From Desulfonatronum thiodismutans (GTDB taxonomy: Bacteria > Desulfobacterota > Desulfovibrionia > Desulfovibrionales > Desulfonatronaceae), in contig NZ_JPIK01000022.1 of NCBI RefSeq assembly GCF_000717475.1, positions 1 through 64,000 on the forward strand: 64,000 nucleotides of DNA. The letters are read 5' to 3'. Under the pieces are notes generated by a model. That model saw nothing but the letters and a program-made list of their open reading frames with translations. It was not told where the DNA came from and did not search any database. This document shows, one piece after another, positions 35,879 through 45,632 of the stretch. Made by a program: the position numbers and the translations under genes. Each line of letters opens with the position of its first letter. The first letter of the stretch is position 1.

Positions 35879-37185
35879 TAGTAGCGATAGTAGTCCGGCT
35901 TGTAGGGGCCGTCCGGAGACACGCCCAGATAGTCGGCCTGGGCCGTGGTCAGGGTGGTCAGTCCCACGCCCAGTTTGCCCAGGTGCAGCCTGGCCACCTT
36001 CTCGTCCAGCAGCTTGGGCAGGACGTAGACCTTGTTCTCGTACTTGTCGGGGTTGGTCCACAGTTCGATCTGGGCGATGACCTGGTTGGTGAAGGAGGCG
36101 GACATCACGAAGGAGGGGTGGCCCGTGGCGCAGCCCAGGTTGACCAGCCGTCCCTCGGCCAGAAGGATGATCCGCTTGCCGTCCGGGAACACGATGTGGT
36201 CCACCTGGGGCTTGATGTTGATCCAGTTCAGCTCGCGGATCCCGGCCACGTCGATTTCCAGGTCAAAGTGACCGATGTTGCAGACAATGGCTTGGTCCTT
36301 CATCACGTCCATGTGCCCACGGGTGACAACGTCCCGGCAGCCCGTGGCCGTGACGAAGATGTCGCCCAGCGGCGCGGCCTCTTCCATGGTCAGCACCTGA
36401 TAGCCTTCCATGGCCGCCTGCAGGGCGATGATCGGGTCGACCTCCGTGATCAGTACCCGGGCCCCAAGGCCGCGCATGGCCTGGGCGCAGCCCTTGCCCA
36501 CGTCTCCGTATCCGGCCACCACCACGACCTTGCCGGCCACCATCACGTCCGTGGCCCGCTTGATCCCGTCGGCCAGGGACTCCCGGCAGCCGTAGAGGTT
36601 GTCGAACTTGCTCTTGGTCACGGAATCGTTGACGTTGAAGGCCGGGCACTTCAGGGTGCCGGCCTTTTCCATCTGGTAGAGCCGGTGCACGCCGGTGGTG
36701 GTTTCCTCGGACAGGCCGCGCACGCCCGCCATCAGTTCCGGGCGCTTCTCATGCAGCACCTGGGTCAGGTCCCCGCCGTCGTCCAGGAGCATGTTCGGGG
36801 TCCAGCCGTCCGGGCCCTGGATGGTCTGGTCCACGCACCACCAGTATTCCTCCTCGGTTTCGCCCTTCCAGGCGAAGACCGGAATCCCGGCGGCGGCAAT
36901 GGCCGCGGCGGCGTGGTCCTGGGTGGAGAAGATGTTGCAGGAACTCCACCGGACCTCCGCGCCCAGGTGGATCAGGGTTTCGATGAGCACCGCGGTCTGG
37001 ATGGTCATGTGCAGGCAACCGGCGATGCGCGCGCCCTTCAGGGGCTTGGACGGGCCGAACTCCTTGCGCAGGGCCATCAGCCCGGGCATCTCGGTTTCCG
37101 CGATCTCGATCTCCTGGCGGCCCCATTGGGCCAGGGACATGTCGCGAACCTTGCAGTCCGTGGTGGTGTCGAGAATTCTGGTCAT
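35878..37185 (-). CDS. ahcY: Adenosylhomocysteinase (SAH hydrolase)
   Basis: Splits S-adenosylhomocysteine to adenosine and homocysteine, an NAD-dependent step that keeps the AdoMet cycle running. 435 residues: [22 protein letters not shown] start, [27 protein letters not shown], the NAD-binding [12 protein letters not shown] near 224, and the conserved C-terminal KPDYYRY. AAGGAG stands 9 nt before the ATG. First gene of the cluster with folate cyclo-ligase and pgeF. The 165-nt leader contains a GCCCCAT/ATGGGGC stem, but I see no convincing SAH riboswitch. Confidence 0.96.
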   Translation of the reverse strand: MTRILDTTTDCKVRDMSLAQWGRQEIEIAETEMPGLMALRKEFGPSKPLKGARIAGCLHMTIQTAVLIETLIHLGAEVRWSSCNIFSTQDHAAAAIAAAGIPVFAWKGETEEEYWWCVDQTIQGPDGWTPNMLLDDGGDLTQVLHEKRPELMAGVRGLSEETTTGVHRLYQMEKAGTLKCPAFNVNDSVTKSKFDNLYGCRESLADGIKRATDVMVAGKVVVVAGYGDVGKGCAQAMRGLGARVLITEVDPIIALQAAMEGYQVLTMEEAAPLGDIFVTATGCRDVVTRGHMDVMKDQAIVCNIGHFDLEIDVAGIRELNWINIKPQVDHIVFPDGKRIILLAEGRLVNLGCATGHPSFVMSASFTNQVIAQIELWTNPDKYENKVYVLPKLLDEKVARLHLGKLGVGLTTLTTAQADYLGVSPDGPYKPDYYRY

Positions 37186-37351
37186 TGATCGTAACTCCTT
37201 TGCGCTCGGCGAAAAAAATGAAGAGGAAACAGGGGGTAGGCCCCATCGGGACCGCGTGAGCCTGGTCGGGTCTGGTCAATGGGGCGGGACGGTCGTATTT
37301 GAAAAAAACGAGAAAAACCTATATCCCCCCACGGGTCAAGAGCGGGCAAGC

Positions 37352-37388
37352 AAAAAGGGGTCAACCCGTGTTTGGATTGACCCCTTAA
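37352..37388 (-). terminator. Intrinsic terminator downstream of tRNA-His
   Basis: Stem AAGGGGTCAA / TTGACCCCTT with a 12-nt loop followed by a T-run on the minus strand, just after the tRNA-His 3' end. Separates the tRNA from ahcY. Confidence 0.8.
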
Positions 37389-37395
37389 AATTGCA

Positions 37396-37471
37396 TGGGG
37401 TGGATGACGCGACTTGAACGCGCGGCCGCCTGGGCCACAACCAGGTGCTCTACCTACTGAGCTACACCCAC
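37396..37471 (-). tRNA. tRNA-His (GTG)
   Basis: Cloverleaf on the minus strand with anticodon loop TTGTGGC (anticodon GTG), D-arm GCTCAGTAGGTAGAGC, T-arm around GTTCAAGTC, an extra 5' G characteristic of tRNA-His, and CCA encoded in the gene. Confidence 0.95.
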
Positions 37472-37535
37472 CGTGAAAAAGAGGTATCTAAGCAAAACAT
37501 CGTCTTCTCGTCAAGATGGAGATGGACGGATTTCA

Positions 37536-37653
37536 GGACATTTTTGTTCTCGAACCGCGGCAGCTCCGGATCGGTATCGAAATCGAAATCGAAATCGTGA
37601 TCGAAATCGATTTCTAGAAATTTTTCGATCTCGATAGCGATTTCGATTTCGAT
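37536..37653. repeat. GATTTC-hexamer palindromic element, copy D
   Basis: Box GGACATTTTTGTTCTC (37536-37551), 19-nt gap, left arm of GAAATC hexamers from 37571 and right arm of GATTTC hexamers to 37653, forming a long hairpin around TCGATTTCTAGAAATTTTTC. Best-preserved copy, between tRNA-His and murA. In translation it gives alternating IEIE and FDFD runs, so frames across it are not genes. Confidence 0.8.
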
Positions 37654-37806
37654 GGGTGTCGCCCCCCCTGGGGATTCCCCTTGAACACCCTGCAATCTAA
37701 AAACATGGAATTATTGTAATTTCATAGAGAACAAAAATGCCCCGGGACCGATTTGGTCAATAGTTGCCGTCACATTTTTAACCATGAAAGAACACCGGAG
37801 GATATT

Positions 37807-39060
37807 TTGGATAAACTGGTCATTGAAGGGAATGTTCCCCTGCGCGGGCGAATCCGGGTCAGCGGGTCGAAAAACGCGGCTCTGCCCATTTTACTGGCCT
37901 GCATCCTGGCCGAGGGCCCGATCCGTCTGCGCAACGTTCCCAAGCTCAGGGACATCGCCACGACCCTCCAACTGCTGCGCCTGTTGGGCTGCGAGGCCGA
38001 GCAGAACGGCGAGACCGTGGTCACCTGCGTGGGGGCGAACCTGATTCCCGAGGCCCCCTATGAATTGGTGCGCACCATGCGCGCCTCGGTGCTCTGCCTG
38101 GGGCCGCTGCTGGCCCGGCTGGGCAAGGCCGAGGTGGCCCTGCCCGGCGGGTGCGCCATCGGCTCCCGCCCGGTGGACCTGCACCTGCGCGGCCTGGAAC
38201 GGATGGGGGCCACGTTCGAGCTGGAGGCCGGAAACATCGTCGGCCGGTGCGACCGGCTCAAGGGGGCGCACATCAATTTCGACTTCCCCACGGTGGGCGG
38301 GACGGAAAACCTGCTCATGGCCGCCAGCCTGGCTGAAGGCGAAACCATCCTGGAAAACGCGGCCCGGGAGCCCGAGGTGACCAATCTGGCCGATTTCCTG
38401 AACGCCTGCGGCGCGAAGATCGAGGGCCAGGGCACCAGCATCATCCGCGTCCAGGGCGTGGAGCGGCTCACCGGGGCCGAGTTCAGCGTCATGCCGGACC
38501 GGATCGAAGCCGGAACCTACTTGGTGGCCGCGGTGATCACGGACGGCGAACTCTATCTGGAGAACTGCTCCATGGCCGACCTGGACGCCGTGGTTTACAA
38601 GCTGCGGGAAATGGGGGTCTGGATCCAGGAGGGCAAGAACGGAGTTCTGGCCAAGCGCGGGACCAGGCTGGTGGGCGTGGACGTGATGACCCAGCCTTTT
38701 CCCGGCTTCCCCACGGACATGCAGGCTCAGCTCATGACCTTGATGGGCCTGGCCGACGGCTCCGGGACGATCAAGGAAACCATCTTCGAGAACCGCTTCA
38801 TGCATGTCCAGGAATTGGTCCGAATGGGCGCGCGGATCAAGGTCTCGGGCCAGAACGCCCTGGTCCGGGGCGTGGATCACTATGTCGGGGCCCCGGTCAT
38901 GGCCTCGGACCTGCGGGCCAGCGCCTCCCTGGTCCTGGCCGGCCTCGCGGCCAAGGGGACCACGGAGGTCCGGCGGATCTATCACCTGGACCGGGGCTAC
39001 GAGGATCTGGAAGCCAAACTGTCCCAGGTTGGGGCTCGAATTCGCCGCGTGGCCCAATAA
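37807..39060 (+). CDS. murA: UDP-N-acetylglucosamine 1-carboxyvinyltransferase
   Basis: First committed step of peptidoglycan synthesis: transfers enolpyruvate from PEP to UDP-GlcNAc in the cytoplasm. 417 residues with [14 protein letters not shown] (substrate loop), [14 protein letters not shown] (catalytic Cys, the fosfomycin target) near 112, and late blocks [13 protein letters not shown] and [16 protein letters not shown] place the start at TTG 37807, giving [12 protein letters not shown], because GGAGG lies 6 nt upstream and this is where the family normally begins; an upstream ATG would add 18 atypical residues. Alone between tRNA-His and tRNA-Arg. Confidence 0.95.
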   Translation: MDKLVIEGNVPLRGRIRVSGSKNAALPILLACILAEGPIRLRNVPKLRDIATTLQLLRLLGCEAEQNGETVVTCVGANLIPEAPYELVRTMRASVLCLGPLLARLGKAEVALPGGCAIGSRPVDLHLRGLERMGATFELEAGNIVGRCDRLKGAHINFDFPTVGGTENLLMAASLAEGETILENAAREPEVTNLADFLNACGAKIEGQGTSIIRVQGVERLTGAEFSVMPDRIEAGTYLVAAVITDGELYLENCSMADLDAVVYKLREMGVWIQEGKNGVLAKRGTRLVGVDVMTQPFPGFPTDMQAQLMTLMGLADGSGTIKETIFENRFMHVQELVRMGARIKVSGQNALVRGVDHYVGAPVMASDLRASASLVLAGLAAKGTTEVRRIYHLDRGYEDLEAKLSQVGARIRRVAQ

Positions 39061-39128
39061 GCTTATCCCGCGCCTACGTTCGCAACGCCTTGACGTCGTG
39101 TTCCTCGGGCGTTAGGAAATCAGGTTCC

Positions 39129-39205
<77 letters not shown>

Positions 39206-39216
39206 TATTTTCTTAG

Positions 39217-39248
39217 AAGCCACCGTCGTCATGACGGTGGCTTTTTTT
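39217..39248 (+). terminator. Intrinsic terminator after tRNA-Arg
   Basis: Perfect stem AAGCCACCGTC / GACGGTGGCTT with a 5-nt loop followed by seven T. Confidence 0.9.
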
Positions 39249-39401
39249 GTCATCATCTATCATCATCGCTGGGTACGCGGCTTGACCTTGCTCCGGCTTT
39301 CAGTTCCCGGAACCGGCTTGCCGAGGGATTCGTCCTCCACGAGCAGGGTGAGTTTGCCGGATAGGATGTTGAACTTGAAAAGGTCGGCGACGGTGTCCTT
39401 G

Positions 39402-39716
39402 TCACGCGGCATTGTTGGGAACATGCTTGGGCGTGACCGCCAGACGCATATCCATGGTATCGAGAATACTTCGCAATGTTCTCAACTCCGGGTTGCCTTT
39501 GGAGGATAAGGTTCTGTACAGCGTTTTCGGGTTGAGTCGGGCCGATTCGGCGACATGCTTCATGCCAAACGCTTCGGCGACCCGGCGCAAGGCTGTCATG
39601 ACTTCTTCCTGTGTTCCATCTTCGAGGACGGCATTCAAGTATTCCGCTGCAAACGCGGGGTCCCGCCGAAAGCTGGCAATGGTAGCTTCTTCGTGTGAGA
39701 TGTGTGGTTCATTCAT
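39402..39716 (-). CDS. Addiction-module antidote, HigA-like HTH protein
   Basis: 104-residue antitoxin of the HI1420-like antidote family (helix-turn-helix). Seen: FRRDPAFAAEYLNAVLEDGTQEEVMTALRRVAEAFGM, then the HTH segment HVAESARLNPKTLYRTLSSKG. It binds and silences the toxin and probably its own promoter. It lies downstream of the toxin and overlaps it by 8 nt, the reversed (toxin-first) order of HigBA-type modules. Confidence 0.85.
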   Translation of the reverse strand: MNEPHISHEEATIASFRRDPAFAAEYLNAVLEDGTQEEVMTALRRVAEAFGMKHVAESARLNPKTLYRTLSSKGNPELRTLRSILDTMDMRLAVTPKHVPNNAA

Positions 39717-40050
39717 GATGGTCTCGCTCTGATTTGATGCGGTGCAGGTACTCGGCCCTGGACGTGATGGCCTTCTTGATGTCCGCTTGTTGTCTGCGCT
39801 TGTCGCCGCCGCCAAGGAGAACAACGACCTTTTCTTCGTGTTGGAAAAAATAAACTCGATATCCAGGGCCGACATCAATTCGCAGCTCGGAAACACCCTC
39901 AGAGCATGGCTTGCAATCACCGAAATTGCCTTGCTCCATCCGATCAACCCTGCGCAAAATCGCAACACGTGCACGGAAGTCCCGTAAATCATCCAGCCAC
40001 TTTTGGAAGAGGTCAACGCCCTGTTCAGTCGTGTAATGAACGATTCGCAT
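39709..40050 (-). CDS. RelE/HigB-type toxin (HI1419-like)
   Basis: 113-residue toxin of the RelE/ParE superfamily, HI1419-like branch. Seen: FQKWLDDLRDFRARVAILRR, then GNFGDCKPCSEGVSELRIDVGPGYRVYF and VVLLGGGDKRRQQADIKKA, all hallmark blocks. I choose the ATG at 40050 (MRIVHYTT) rather than the longer frame that runs back to 40128, because family members start close to this point. First gene of the toxin-antitoxin pair. Confidence 0.85.
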   Translation of the reverse strand: MRIVHYTTEQGVDLFQKWLDDLRDFRARVAILRRVDRMEQGNFGDCKPCSEGVSELRIDVGPGYRVYFFQHEEKVVVLLGGGDKRRQQADIKKAITSRAEYLHRIKSERDHHE

Positions 40051-40131
40051 AGTTGCGCTTGTAGCTTTAAAGCGAATGCATGTCCAGCAATTATCTTCGG
40101 CTTCTGCTTGCGGTAACATTACGAACATAAC

Positions 40132-40271
40132 CGTTGAGAAACTCCCAATTGCCGCGTCGCCGCAAAAAGTTCAAACTCTCCGGGTGAATAGATACGCTTC
40201 GACCTAGCTTTTTGTTTGCTCCTTGCACTTGATGTTTTTGAACGAACTGCCGGATAAGGACTGTTTTCAAC
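40132..40271. repeat. MITE-like ~140-bp repeat, copy 2
   Basis: Matches 25056-25196 along its length, more diverged in the middle. Starts CGTTGAGAAACTCCC and ends TTTTCAACA, near-inverse ends. Non-coding, between the toxin-antitoxin module and the cupin-like gene. Confidence 0.8.
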
Positions 40272-40400
40272 AGATAAGGCAGACCTTGACCGCCCAAACG
40301 GTTTGCAAGTACCGATTCGGATCGACGCGCAAGCGGTCGGGGGTGAAGCATCCTTTCGCCGCCTGCCTTCAGATTCCATTTCAACCCCAAAGGAGAGGTC

Positions 40401-40934
40401 ATGGCCGCTTCCTCCATTTTCTCCGAAATCCCGGACTTTTATCGCATCATCCCCCTGAAGCTGCTTCGCAGGACCCCTGGTGTTTCCTTTGACAACGTGC
40501 CCATGGAGTTCTTGCCCCGGATCGACGCCATCGACCGGGTGCTGCACGCCCGGAGCGCGGTTTCTCCCGGTCCGGTGGGCGAGGTGGCCCGGCCCTGGTA
40601 CATGCACCTTTCCCAGGACGACAACCTGATCGTTCTGTACGGGACCCGGCATGTGGACATTTACATCCAGGAGCACGGGATGCGAAGCTTCACCGTGACG
40701 CCGACCCAGATTTTGCGGGACGGCGCGGTGCTGTTCGACGGACCGGCCATGCTGGTCTGGCCGCGTTTCGTGTTCCACCGGATCACCAGCGGTCCGGAAG
40801 GGTCGGCCTCGTTGAATTTCGCGGTGCATTACGAAGGGCTGGACATGCGCACCAACTTCAACATCTATGATCTGGACGTCGAGACCGGCGAGCACCGCGT
40901 GATCCGCGAAGGCTTTCGCGACCAGAACAGCTGA
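40401..40934 (+). CDS. Conserved hypothetical protein, cupin-like
   Basis: 177 residues with no signal peptide or membrane segment. The alternation of short beta strands (WYMHLSQDDNLIVLYGTRHVDIYIQ, then LFDGPAMLVWPRFVFHRITSG and SLNFAVHY) suggests a cupin barrel with possible His ligands, but I do not recognise a named family. AAGGAGAG stands just before the ATG, so expression is credible. The gene is followed 19 nt later by a patatin gene and may be co-transcribed with it and mutL. Confidence 0.65.
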   Translation: MAASSIFSEIPDFYRIIPLKLLRRTPGVSFDNVPMEFLPRIDAIDRVLHARSAVSPGPVGEVARPWYMHLSQDDNLIVLYGTRHVDIYIQEHGMRSFTVTPTQILRDGAVLFDGPAMLVWPRFVFHRITSGPEGSASLNFAVHYEGLDMRTNFNIYDLDVETGEHRVIREGFRDQNS

Positions 40935-40953
40935 TCCGGACAAGCCGCGATAC

Positions 40954-41817
40954 ATGACCGGAGACACCGCTTCCTCCCGCCCACGCACCCCATGCGCATT
41001 GGACGACCTGCGTTCCGCCAGGCTGGGACTCGTCCTGGGCGGAGGTGCGGCCCGGGGGTTCGCCCACATCGGATTTCTTCAGGAGTTGAGCCGGGCTGGG
41101 TTGCGTCCGGCTTGTCTTGCCGGCTCAAGCATCGGCGCGTTTATCGGCGCGGTCTATGCCGGAGGGGACTGGCCGCGCTTCGTGGACCGAGCCCTGACGC
41201 TGCAACGGCTGGACCTGCTGCGCATGGTCGATCCCGTTTTGATGAAGTGCGGACTGATGGACGGGGACAAGATCCTGGAGTTTCTGGCCGGCTTTTTGCG
41301 CGTCGAGAACCTGGAGGAGTGCGATCCGCCGCTGGCGGTCAACGCTACGGACGCGGTCACCGGCGAGGAGGTGGTCATCACCACCGGCCCGATCATTCCG
41401 GCGGTGCGGGCCAGCATCGCCTTGCCGGGCATGTTCACGCCGGGCAAGGTCAAGGACCGGCTTTTGCTGGACGGAGGACTGATCAACCCTCTGCCGGTCA
41501 ACATTTGCCGTCGGATGGGGGCCGAGGTGGTGGTGGCCGTGGACCTCAACGCCCATGTTCTCGAAACCGGAGGGTGCTCGGCCGATCTCATCGCCTCGGG
41601 CCGCAAGCCCAGCCTGGTTTCCGTGCTGATCCACAGCATGTACATCATGCAGCGAACCGTGAACCTGATGCGCCTGGAAAAGGAACCGCCCGACTTCCTG
41701 ATCCAACCGGAGCTGCGCGACTTCCGGCTGCTGGATTTTTTCAAAGGCCCGGCCTGCGCCGAGGCCGGAGCCCGGGCGGCCCGCGAATTTCTGCGCGACC
41801 TGGAATGTCCTGTTTGA
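40954..41817 (+). CDS. Patatin-like phospholipase (RssA/YchK-type)
   Basis: Serine hydrolase of the patatin family, which cleaves acyl esters of phospholipids. Seen in 287 residues: the oxyanion loop GLVLGGGAARGFAHIGFLQEL near 26, the nucleophile elbow GSSIG near 55, and the catalytic Asp in LLDGGLINPLP near 170. No signal peptide, so cytoplasmic or at the inner face of the membrane. Length and motifs fit the single-domain bacterial RssA-like group. Physiological substrate unknown. Confidence 0.9.
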   Translation: MTGDTASSRPRTPCALDDLRSARLGLVLGGGAARGFAHIGFLQELSRAGLRPACLAGSSIGAFIGAVYAGGDWPRFVDRALTLQRLDLLRMVDPVLMKCGLMDGDKILEFLAGFLRVENLEECDPPLAVNATDAVTGEEVVITTGPIIPAVRASIALPGMFTPGKVKDRLLLDGGLINPLPVNICRRMGAEVVVAVDLNAHVLETGGCSADLIASGRKPSLVSVLIHSMYIMQRTVNLMRLEKEPPDFLIQPELRDFRLLDFFKGPACAEAGARAAREFLRDLECPV

Positions 41818-41868
41818 ATCCGATGAACCCTGAGAACAGCGTGGACCAACCACGCGCCACGCCGACAT

Positions 41869-43899
41869 ATGCCTGATCACAACCCCTCCATCCGCATCCT
41901 GCCCCCGGAACTGCAAAACCAGATCGCCGCCGGCGAAGTGGTGGAGCGTCCGGCCAGCGTGCTCAAGGAACTTCTTGAAAACAGCCTGGATGCCGACGCG
42001 ACGCGGATTCAGGTCGTGGTGGACCGCAGCGGCCAGGGGCTGATCCAGGTTCAGGACGACGGATTCGGCATCGCACCGGACCAACTGGAACTGGCCGTGA
42101 CCCGGCATGCCACCAGCAAGATTCTCAGCAGCGAAGACCTGTTCTCTCTAAACAGCTTCGGATTTCGGGGCGAGGCCCTGCCCAGCATCGCCTCGGTCTC
42201 GCGCTTGCGTCTGGCCTCCCTGGCTCGAGGGGCGGAGACGGCCACGTTTATCGACGTGGACGCCGGGCGCGTTGTCGGCGTCGGCCCTGCCGCCCTGCCC
42301 GCGGGCACCCGGGTGGAGGTCCGGGATCTGTTCGTCAATGTTCCCGCCAGGTTGAAATTCCTCAAGACCACCACCACCGAGGGCAAGCGCTGCCAGGACG
42401 TATTCTGCCGGCTGGCCCTGGCCCACCTCGGGGTGCACTTTGAATACACTGTGGGCGGTCGGACGGCCTTGAACCTGCCGCCCACTCCGGATTTGCGACG
42501 ACGCCTGGCCGCGATCTGGCCGCCCGCGGTCACGGATGGGCTACTGGAGGTGGATCTAGCCCGTGACGGACAACGCCTGTACGGGATGGTCGGCGCGCCG
42601 GGCACGGCCCAGGGCCAGACGGACCGGATGCTGCTGTACGTCAACCTGCGTCCGGTGCAGGACAAGCTTTTGCTGCGCGCGGTCCGGGACGCCTACCAGG
42701 GGCGGCTGCTGTCCCGTGAGTATCCCCAGACGGCCCTGTTCCTGGAGATTCCGCCGGAGGAGGTGGACGTCAACGTCCATCCGGCCAAGTCCGAGGTCCG
42801 GTTTCGCGACCAGAAGGCCATCTTCTCCCTGGTCCGCGCCGCGGTAGCCCAGGCCCTGGAGCGTGCCGAACCCAAGACCTTCTCCCTGGGCCCCGCCTCC
42901 ACCGAACCGGCAGAGGACGCGGCCTCCGGGAGTCGCCTCGCGGATCTGGCCTTCGGCCACCGCCCGGACGGCCGCCCCGGCGGCCACGCGGATGATCTCG
43001 CGGACGGTCTCGCCAGAGCCCGGAGCGATCATTTCTCCCCAGGAAGGCCACCAGTTCAGGAGGTCGCCTATCCGGACGATCCGCGCTCGGAAAGTCGTCC
43101 CAAGTTTTCCACCCTTCGCGAATATCAACGACTCTTTCCCACGGAACTCCGACCGCGTTCAGACTTGGTGGCGACGGTGGAAGCATCCGGAGACCGCGCG
43201 GAAACCATCGAGCCGATGATCCGGCCCACCTCCGTCGGCCACTCCCCGCAACCACTTGGGCCGTCCGGTCCTGATTCAGCCGGCGTTCAGTACCTGGGGC
43301 AGGTGCTGAACACCTATCTGGTCCTGGCCACTGCCGAAGGATTGCTTCTGGTGGACCAGCACGCGGCCCACGAACGGATTCTGTTTCAGCGTTTGCGCCA
43401 TTCCGCCCGTCCGCTGCCCCGTGATCTGCTGATCCCCTTGGAACTGTCCCTGCACCCGGCTCAGCAGGAAGCCCTGGAACAGCTCTGGACGACCTTGCCG
43501 GAAATCGGGTTTCGCCTGGACAATCCCCGGCCCGGCCTATTGCTTGTTCGCGGTCTACCCGAACATTTGGCCACCGGCGCGGCCAAGGAATTTCTTCTGG
43601 ATCTGCTCAACGAGCAACCCGCTGACCTTGATTTGGGCCACGACCCGGACCAAGCACAAAAAACGGATCCGGAGACGGACCCGGCCCGGTCCCTCTCCCG
43701 CAAGCTGGACCCGATCTGGTCCCTGATGGCCTGCAAAAGCGCCATTACCGCCGGTCAGGAGTTGGATCGCTCCGAAGCGTTGCACCTGCTGGACGCCTGG
43801 CTGAACTGCATGGACCGCGCATTTTGCCCTCATGGACGCCCTATTACCGTCCGTCTGGGGGTTAATGAGCTGGAGAAGCTGTTCAAGCGCAAGGGGTGA
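41869..43899 (+). CDS. mutL: DNA mismatch repair protein MutL
   Basis: Mismatch-repair mediator that links MutS recognition to strand incision. 676 residues: GHKL ATPase with IAAGEVVERPASVLKELLENSLDA, DDGFGI, FGFRGEALPSIASVS; a long variable linker (about 330-465); and a C-terminal dimerisation/endonuclease domain with DQHAAHER near 495, ACKSA near 620 and CPHGRP near 650, as in incising MutL. The usual second Glu of the DQHA-x2-E-x4-E motif is Gln here (ERILFQ), which may weaken metal binding. It begins 51 nt after the patatin gene. Confidence 0.95.
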   Translation: MPDHNPSIRILPPELQNQIAAGEVVERPASVLKELLENSLDADATRIQVVVDRSGQGLIQVQDDGFGIAPDQLELAVTRHATSKILSSEDLFSLNSFGFRGEALPSIASVSRLRLASLARGAETATFIDVDAGRVVGVGPAALPAGTRVEVRDLFVNVPARLKFLKTTTTEGKRCQDVFCRLALAHLGVHFEYTVGGRTALNLPPTPDLRRRLAAIWPPAVTDGLLEVDLARDGQRLYGMVGAPGTAQGQTDRMLLYVNLRPVQDKLLLRAVRDAYQGRLLSREYPQTALFLEIPPEEVDVNVHPAKSEVRFRDQKAIFSLVRAAVAQALERAEPKTFSLGPASTEPAEDAASGSRLADLAFGHRPDGRPGGHADDLADGLARARSDHFSPGRPPVQEVAYPDDPRSESRPKFSTLREYQRLFPTELRPRSDLVATVEASGDRAETIEPMIRPTSVGHSPQPLGPSGPDSAGVQYLGQVLNTYLVLATAEGLLLVDQHAAHERILFQRLRHSARPLPRDLLIPLELSLHPAQQEALEQLWTTLPEIGFRLDNPRPGLLLVRGLPEHLATGAAKEFLLDLLNEQPADLDLGHDPDQAQKTDPETDPARSLSRKLDPIWSLMACKSAITAGQELDRSEALHLLDAWLNCMDRAFCPHGRPITVRLGVNELEKLFKRKG

Positions 43900-43959
43900 C
43901 AGGCCCAGGTTTTTGAACAGACTGTCGGCAATGTTCTTCCTCAAGACTCAGGTAACCCG

Positions 43960-45378
43960 ATGGACCTCAAGTCATTGACCAGGATTTCCCCCTGGATGTG
44001 GGAGCTGCCGCGAAGCGGGGCGATGCGCGTTCCGGCCCGGATTGTCGGAGATCGCGCCTTGGTCGCGGACATGGACGAGGCCGTGGCCCGGCAACTGACC
44101 AATGTGGCCGCCCTGCCCGGCATCGTCGAGGCGGCCCTGGCCATGCCGGACGCCCACAGCGGGTTCGGCTTTCCCATCGGCGGAGTGGCGGCTTTCGACC
44201 CGGACCGGGACGGGGTTATCTGCATGGGGGGAGTGGGCTACGACATCGCTTGCGGGGTCCGGGTTCTGCACACGGGCATGCACCGGGAAGAAATCCTGCC
44301 GCACCTGGAGGCGTTGCTGCATGCGCTGCAGCTTCTGGTCCCCGCCGGGGTGGGCAACATGTCCCTCACGGCCCGCGAGTTGGACCGGGTGTTGACCCAG
44401 GGGGCCCGGTGGGCGGTGAGCCGGGGATACGGAGAACAGGGGGAGTTGGAGCGGCTGGAAGACGGCGGGACCATGCCCGGCGCGGACCCGGATCAGGTCT
44501 CCGCCGCTGCCCGCCAACGCGAAAAACGTCAGCTCGGCACCCTGGGCGCGGGGAATCATTACCTGGAATTCCAGGTCGTGGAGGAGGTCTTGGAGCCGAA
44601 CGCGGCCCGGGTCCTGGGCGTGGCCCCGGGCGACGTGCTGCTCTCCGTGCACTGCGGCTCCCGAGGGCTGGGGCACCAGATCGGTACGGACTTCATTCAC
44701 GTCCTGGGTCAGGCGGCCCGGAAATACGGGATCCCCGTGCCGGAGAAAGAGCTGGTTTCCGCCCCGATCCGCTCGCCGGAAGGCGAACGGTATTTCTCGG
44801 CCATGGCCTGCGGCGCCAACTTCGCCATGGCCAACCGTCAGGTGATCGTCCACCGGATCCGGGAGGCCTTTGCCCGGATTCTTCCCCAGGCCGCATTGCG
44901 CACGCTGTTCGAGATCAACCACAACACCTGCCGCAAGGAGCGCCATCCGGTCCAGACGGCCACGAAAACCTTGTTCGTGCACCGCAAGGGCGCCACCCGA
45001 GCCTTTGGCCCCGGCGATCCCCAAGTCCCGCCGCCGTTTCGGACCATCGGCCAACCCGTGCTGGTGGGCGGGAGCATGGGCACGGCATCCTATATCCTGG
45101 TCGGCCGGGAAACCAGCCGGACTGCCTTCGCCTCCACCTGTCACGGCGCGGGCCGGGCCCTGAGTCGGTCCCAGGCCTTGAAGCTGGCCAAAGGCCGGGA
45201 CGTCCTGGACTCCCTGGCCTCCCAGGGCATCTTGATCCGAACCAACCACCTCAAGGGCCTGGCCGAGGAAGCTCCCGCAGCCTACAAGGACATCCACCAG
45301 GTGGTTGAAGCCACGGCCCAGGCCGGCCTGACCGCCAAAGTCGCCCGCCTAGCCCCCCTGGCCTGCCTCAAAGGCTGA
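43960..45378 (+). CDS. rtcB: RNA-splicing ligase RtcB
   Basis: GTP- and Mn-dependent RNA ligase joining 3'-phosphate or 2',3'-cyclic phosphate ends to 5'-OH ends; in bacteria it acts in RNA repair. 472 residues: MPDAHSGFGFPIGGVAAFD, GGVGYDIACGVRVLHTGM (metal Cys), GTLGAGNHYLEFQ, SVHCGSRGLGHQIG and TCHGAGRALSRSQA with the guanylated His. ATG 43960 is 60 nt after mutL. No archease gene is next to it. The frame on the opposite strand is a shadow. Confidence 0.95.
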   Translation: MDLKSLTRISPWMWELPRSGAMRVPARIVGDRALVADMDEAVARQLTNVAALPGIVEAALAMPDAHSGFGFPIGGVAAFDPDRDGVICMGGVGYDIACGVRVLHTGMHREEILPHLEALLHALQLLVPAGVGNMSLTARELDRVLTQGARWAVSRGYGEQGELERLEDGGTMPGADPDQVSAAARQREKRQLGTLGAGNHYLEFQVVEEVLEPNAARVLGVAPGDVLLSVHCGSRGLGHQIGTDFIHVLGQAARKYGIPVPEKELVSAPIRSPEGERYFSAMACGANFAMANRQVIVHRIREAFARILPQAALRTLFEINHNTCRKERHPVQTATKTLFVHRKGATRAFGPGDPQVPPPFRTIGQPVLVGGSMGTASYILVGRETSRTAFASTCHGAGRALSRSQALKLAKGRDVLDSLASQGILIRTNHLKGLAEEAPAAYKDIHQVVEATAQAGLTAKVARLAPLACLKG

Positions 45379-45462
45379 CGACTCGGTTTCGAGAGAACCG
45401 CATTTTTGCGCCAGGGCTGATTGACAGCCGGAGGATGAATGGCGTAAAGAATTCTTTTTTGA

Positions 45463-45539
45463 CGGGATGTAGCGCAGACTGGGAGCGCACCTGAATGGGG
45501 TTCAGGGGGTCGGAGGTTCAAATCCTCTCATCCCGACCA
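45463..45539 (+). tRNA. tRNA-Pro (GGG)
   Basis: 77-nt cloverleaf: acceptor CGGGATG/CATCCCG, anticodon loop ATGGGGT (anticodon GGG), T-arm GGAGGTTCAAATCCTCT and encoded CCA. Its 3' 46 nt plus 9 following bases are repeated at 48086-48140. Confidence 0.95.
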
Positions 45540-45548
45540 GAATTTCAA
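45494..45548 (+). repeat. att-like direct repeat, left copy (inside tRNA-Pro)
   Basis: 55-nt sequence starting AATGGGGTTCAGGGGGTCGG, repeated at 48086-48140 with one difference (CATCCCG versus CGTCCCG). The position over a tRNA 3' end is the classical integration site of site-specific recombinases. Confidence 0.9.
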
Positions 45549-45580
45549 GGGGTTACGATGCACATCGTGACCCCTTTTTT
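45547..45580 (+). terminator. Intrinsic terminator after tRNA-Pro
   Basis: Stem AAGGGGTTACGATG / CATCGTGACCCCTT with one wobble, followed by T-run. Probably brought in with the inserted DNA, since another terminator follows the right repeat. Confidence 0.8.
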
Positions 45581-45632
45581 GTTTTATTTAGAGGGTCTTT
45601 CAATATTTTAAGCAAATGAAAGACCACACGTA

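Noticed and set aside
37186..37350. SAH riboswitch upstream of ahcY
   Set aside because: The leader has a GCCCCAT/ATGGGGC stem but not the conserved SAH-aptamer pattern I know. A covariance search would settle it.
37462..37695. Minus-strand frame encoding alternating IEIE / FDFD residues
   Set aside because: It is the translation of the hexamer hairpin repeat; no ribosome site, and the residues follow from the repeat period.
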